DNA of 64,000 nucleotides, taken from NCBI GenBank assembly GCA_003024785.1, contig PUQB01000218.1, positions 186,001 through 250,000 of the forward strand, given 5' to 3'. Positions 61,077 to 64,000 of this stretch are shown piece after piece. Under the pieces are notes generated by a model that saw only the letters and a program-made list of their open reading frames with translations, had not been told where the DNA came from and did not search any database. Source of the DNA: Selaginella tamariscina (taxonomy: Eukaryota; Streptophyta; Lycopodiopsida; Selaginellales; Selaginellaceae). Numbering within the stretch: the stretch's first letter is position 1; each line of letters starts with the position of its first letter. The position numbers and the translations under genes were made by a program.

Positions 61077-61124
61077 AACCCGCTAAGCAAGTTAATCAAG
61101 TTTGATTAACTTGCTTAGCAGGTT
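61077..61124. repeat. 48-bp inverted repeat (hairpin 1)
   Basis: GCTAAGCAAGTTAATCAA (61082-61099) is followed after 2 nt by its exact reverse complement (61102-61119). The arms extend to 23 bp with one mismatch (AACCC/AGGTT). Confidence 0.95.
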
Positions 61125-61939
61125 AATTATATGTTTTTGTACTATAAAGTAGTACAGAGTCCCATGCCTGTTTGAATAGAATAGTACGAGAGATTGGATA
61201 AGATTTTACCACACGTTTCAGCATATTCTTTTACTAGAGTAGGTAAATATCCTGGAAGCCAGCTGAGTACAGCCACATCGAAACCAGCCTGTATGCTTGT
61301 AGTGTTGTAATGTGTTACTCCACTTAGTTTTTACTTTATATTTTCAATTATAATTTAGTATTATTAAATATTTTCCACCTGGGAAATCCAACCAAAACCT
61401 ACCTGAATGAATTATCCGTGACATCTTCCCTTTTCACATCAACTCTGTCAGTGGTGACTTGTCTGTGTGTCACGGGGATGCCACAGAATATTCATATGTT
61501 AAACACGTTTTTAACTGTATATGTTTCCAGCTTAGACTGAGACTAGAGTTCAAGACGACTTCAAAAGGTAAGCTTTATTTATAAATATATTATGGTAAAC
61601 TATGGTTACAGCCGTCTATCAATCATTGTTAAACTTATAATAATACTATTTAATCTATTAGAGCAGCTCAGCATGCTTTATTTACTTGCCTGGAAGGATC
61701 CTCATATATTCTCGCATTGACTGTCAAAATATGTGAAAATAATAAACTAACATATTGTTTATTGCATTCATAATATAATATATGTATTACTTATCTGGAA
61801 ACCTCGTAAGTTTGCAAGCTAACACCCACTTGAACAGATTAAAACTATATAGTAGCTGAGTTGGCAACCTTATGTACGGTGCACAAATGATTGAGCACGG
61901 AAATCGCGACGATCCGCGCCTGCCGACAGTGACAAGTCA

Positions 61940-61973
61940 CTAGACACGTCACACCCTAGTGTGACGTGTCTAG
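61940..61973. repeat. 34-bp inverted repeat (hairpin 2) with ACGT cores
   Basis: CTAGACACGTCACAC (61940-61954), a 4-nt loop CCTA, and the exact reverse complement (61959-61973). Each arm carries ACACGTCA/TGACGTGT, an ACGT-core word like bZIP-type sites. It lies 340 bp upstream of the XTH start codon. Confidence 0.95.
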
Positions 61974-62180
61974 CGAGTTATTATCAATAAAAGGCATTTT
62001 CCAGCTCATGCTTCACTGGTATGTGAATTAAAAGAAAAAGCATTTCTAGTGGTAAAGTACTAGAATTTCAAAAAAAATTCAAACCCCATACTATATGTCA
62101 TCATTACATACCATGCCCATGTCATACAGACCCCTGATATGATGATCTGGCACTTGCAATGCATGATCCATCACCACTAG

Positions 62181-62190
62181 TATATATAAG
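62181..62190 (+). promoter_or_regulatory. TATA box of the XTH gene
   Basis: TATATATAAG lies 91 bp before the ATG at 62281; a CATCAATAG stretch near 62230 would be in the leader. Confidence 0.75.
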
Positions 62191-62280
62191 AGACCGGTGT
62201 TCTTGTATGTGCACACACTCTTCTTCTATTCATCAATAGCTCTTTGATATATAATTCTGTTCTTCATCTTCTTATTAACT

Positions 62281-63640
62281 ATGAAGAGTTTAGTGTGCTT
62301 AATCTTATTGTTTGCGATTGTTAGCGTGACTCATGCTGCTTCGCGAAGATTTCAGGAATTGTTCACTGCGAACAATGATCATGTGAGATTTGAAGGCAAT
62401 GAACATGTTAAACTTGTCCTCGACAAACAGTCAGGTACTTACATTAAGTGCCTTCTATACTCTGCAAATGTCTGTTTGTATGTTGTTGTTTCTATTTGCA
62501 TTGTCTTGCATTCTTGTCATATAGCGTTCACATTTTGCATTTTGTTTATATGTGCATTCCATTGCTTCATAGTTCATTATACGCATAACTGTGTATATGC
62601 TTTGCATTTCTTTTGTATGTAATAAAAATTTAAATCTATTTGATGTTTAAGTTCTTATTAGTTTCACATTTGAGTCCCTGTCTTTTAACTATTTATTGTT
62701 TTCTCTGTTACAGCTGCTGGGTTTGCATCCAAGAATCACTACTTGTTTGGAAAAAGTCAGTATGCAAATCAAGCTTGTTCCTGGGGACTCTGCTGGAACT
62801 GTGGCTGCTTATTACGTAAGTGTTACGCTTACTTTTCAAATATTAAGTATATATTAACAAGTTAAACACGTTTTTGTTATGACATTAACAAGTTTTGAAT
62901 GAACAGATGTCGTCGGATGATTACAAGACAAGGGATGAGATTGATCTAGAGTTCCTTGGAAACACTAGTGGCAATCCATAAATTCTTCAGACAAACATAT
63001 ATGCAAACGGTGTTGGTAACCGGGAGCAGAGGCACTATCTCTGGTTCGATCCCACTGCCGAGTTCCACACTTACTCCATTCTCTGGACCAGAAACAGATA
63101 GTGTAAGTTATTTACTATTGTTTAGTAGTTCTATGTTTAAACACTGTATGCGTATATACGTCTTTTCTGGTGATTCATAAACTACTAGTGTCCTTATGCT
63201 CGTAAACTTAAAGATATGGGGCGAGTGTATTGAACGAAATTTATGTGAACAGGTTCTTCGTGGATAGCACACCGGTGAGAGTATTCAAGAACAATGAAGA
63301 CATTGGGTTAGCATTCCCAAAGAGGCAGCCCATGGGAGTGTATTCCAGTTTATGGAACGCTGATGACTGGGCAACACGTGGCGGTCTGGTGAAAACTGAT
63401 TGGAGCCACGCACCCTTCGTTGCCACGTACAGGAACTTCGATATCGATGCTTGCGTGGCATCCTCTGGAAGCTGTGGGCCTAACAGTGGGAAATGGTGGG
63501 ACTCGTCGGACTTCCAGACGCTTAAACCTGCTGACGTGGGCAAGCTTAAGTGGGTCAAGAAGAATTACATGGTGTACGATTACTGTACGGATTCGGCTAG
63601 GTTCCCCACTCGTCCTGCAGAATGTTCAAGATCTGTCTGA
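62281..63640 (+). CDS. XTH: Xyloglucan endotransglucosylase/hydrolase (GH16), with two frameshifts and one stop
   Basis: XTH enzymes cut and rejoin xyloglucan chains in the cell wall. Exons: 62281-62434, 62714-62815, 62907-63102, 63253-63640, total 840 bp, about 279 residues, the normal family length. A secretion signal ([19 protein letters not shown]) opens it. The catalytic motif DEIDLEFLG is present with the following N-glycosylation site [41 protein letters not shown] and the Cys-containing C-terminal XET domain ([26 protein letters not shown]) follow. Breaks: five A at 62751-62755 where four are needed; TAA at 62979-62981 where Tyr is expected ([14 protein letters not shown]); and a missing C near 63095 (TRN-QIVF). 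It may be a recent pseudogene or a gene with sequence errors. Confidence 0.92.
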
Positions 63641-64000
63641 TTACCTACCAGTTTGTAAACAGTGTACATTACTACCTTTATTTCTCTCTTTCGAATGTTA
63701 TCTCTTTTTTTCCATCTAATAACATGCATTTCAATTGTTCAATATTCATCGTACATATTATATTCGTATAAATGTGGATCATGTACATATACACGAGCGT
63801 GTGGGAGTATTTTATTGTATTAATTAATTAAATATTGACGTATTTAGGTTACTTATAGAATTATGATAGAATTATCAAACTGACCTTCTAGTTTTATATA
63901 ACTAGCAAACTGTATAATTATCAAAATGACCCTCTAATTTTGTATTTACCAAATTAGTCTTGAGTCAAATTTACACGTACACCCACACATGCAATAAAGT
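63641..64000 (+). other. XTH 3' flank
   Basis: T-rich sequence with an AATAA-type word at 63718 that could serve in polyadenylation; a repeated phrase (ATTATCAAAMTGACC, at 63871 and 63918) suggests a short duplication. No gene. Confidence 0.45.

Larger units (their letters stand above)
58846..62180. other. Intergenic region with microsatellites and two hairpins
   Basis: About 3.3 kb without a supported gene. It has GT and TA runs (58950, 60713-60735, 60862-60888), CA at 60390-60410, and possible but unsupported splice-like motifs near 59835 and 60020. Two long perfect inverted repeats are listed separately. Confidence 0.5.

Overview
This is a piece of a land-plant nuclear genome. The evidence is GT-AG introns in every clear gene, plant-type gene families (a mechanosensitive MSL channel, a plastid-type small heat-shock protein, an XTH, a MIR156/157 hairpin), LTR retrotransposons primed by initiator tRNA-Met, a Tourist-like MITE, a telo-box promoter and many CA/GA/TA microsatellites. 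The species is not resolved. A Tcn1-like style of chromovirus gag hints at a non-seed plant, but that is inference only.

Region 1 (1-21.8 kb) is a repeat block. A minisatellite and retroelement fragments lead into a 17.3-kb composite, LTR-internal-LTR-internal-LTR (2028-19371). It is built from a large element whose 3.7-kb internal region has no ORF, although its primer-binding site and polypurine tract survive (LARD-like). The middle LTR carries two later insertions: a 423-bp MITE with a TAA duplication, and an internally deleted Ty3/gypsy chromovirus with 5-bp target duplications.

Region 2 (21.8-29.6 kb) has two well-supported minus-strand genes. One is a 16-exon MSL channel whose reconstructed exons sum exactly to 891 codons plus stop. 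The other is a three-exon LSM6 with a telo-box promoter.

Region 3 (29.6-43 kb) is a mosaic of gene fragments. It holds two inverted copies of a block made of an unrecognised gene next to an HSP21 gene, copia remnants, a captured TIM14 fragment and AT-rich duplications. Within it sit a near-intact HSP21, a divergently oriented MIR156/157 hairpin in the HSP21 upstream region, and TIM14 (PAM18).

Region 4 (43-50 kb) is AT-rich sequence plus two old LTRs in head-to-head orientation.

Region 5 (50.5-58.8 kb) is a long plus-strand gene. It has an N-terminal SYCP2-type (meiotic chromosome axis) domain, two duplicated AT-hook exons, a linker apparently made by tandem amplification of a cassette of mini-exons, and a C-terminal coiled coil. 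This is the most interesting gene in the window.

Region 6 (58.8-64 kb) contains intergenic DNA with two strong hairpins, then an XTH gene.

Four otherwise well-conserved genes (HSP21, TIM14, the SYCP2-like gene, XTH) carry single-base indels, and every one falls in a short homopolymer. This looks more like uncorrected sequencing error than decay. XTH also has an in-frame stop that is not a homopolymer change.
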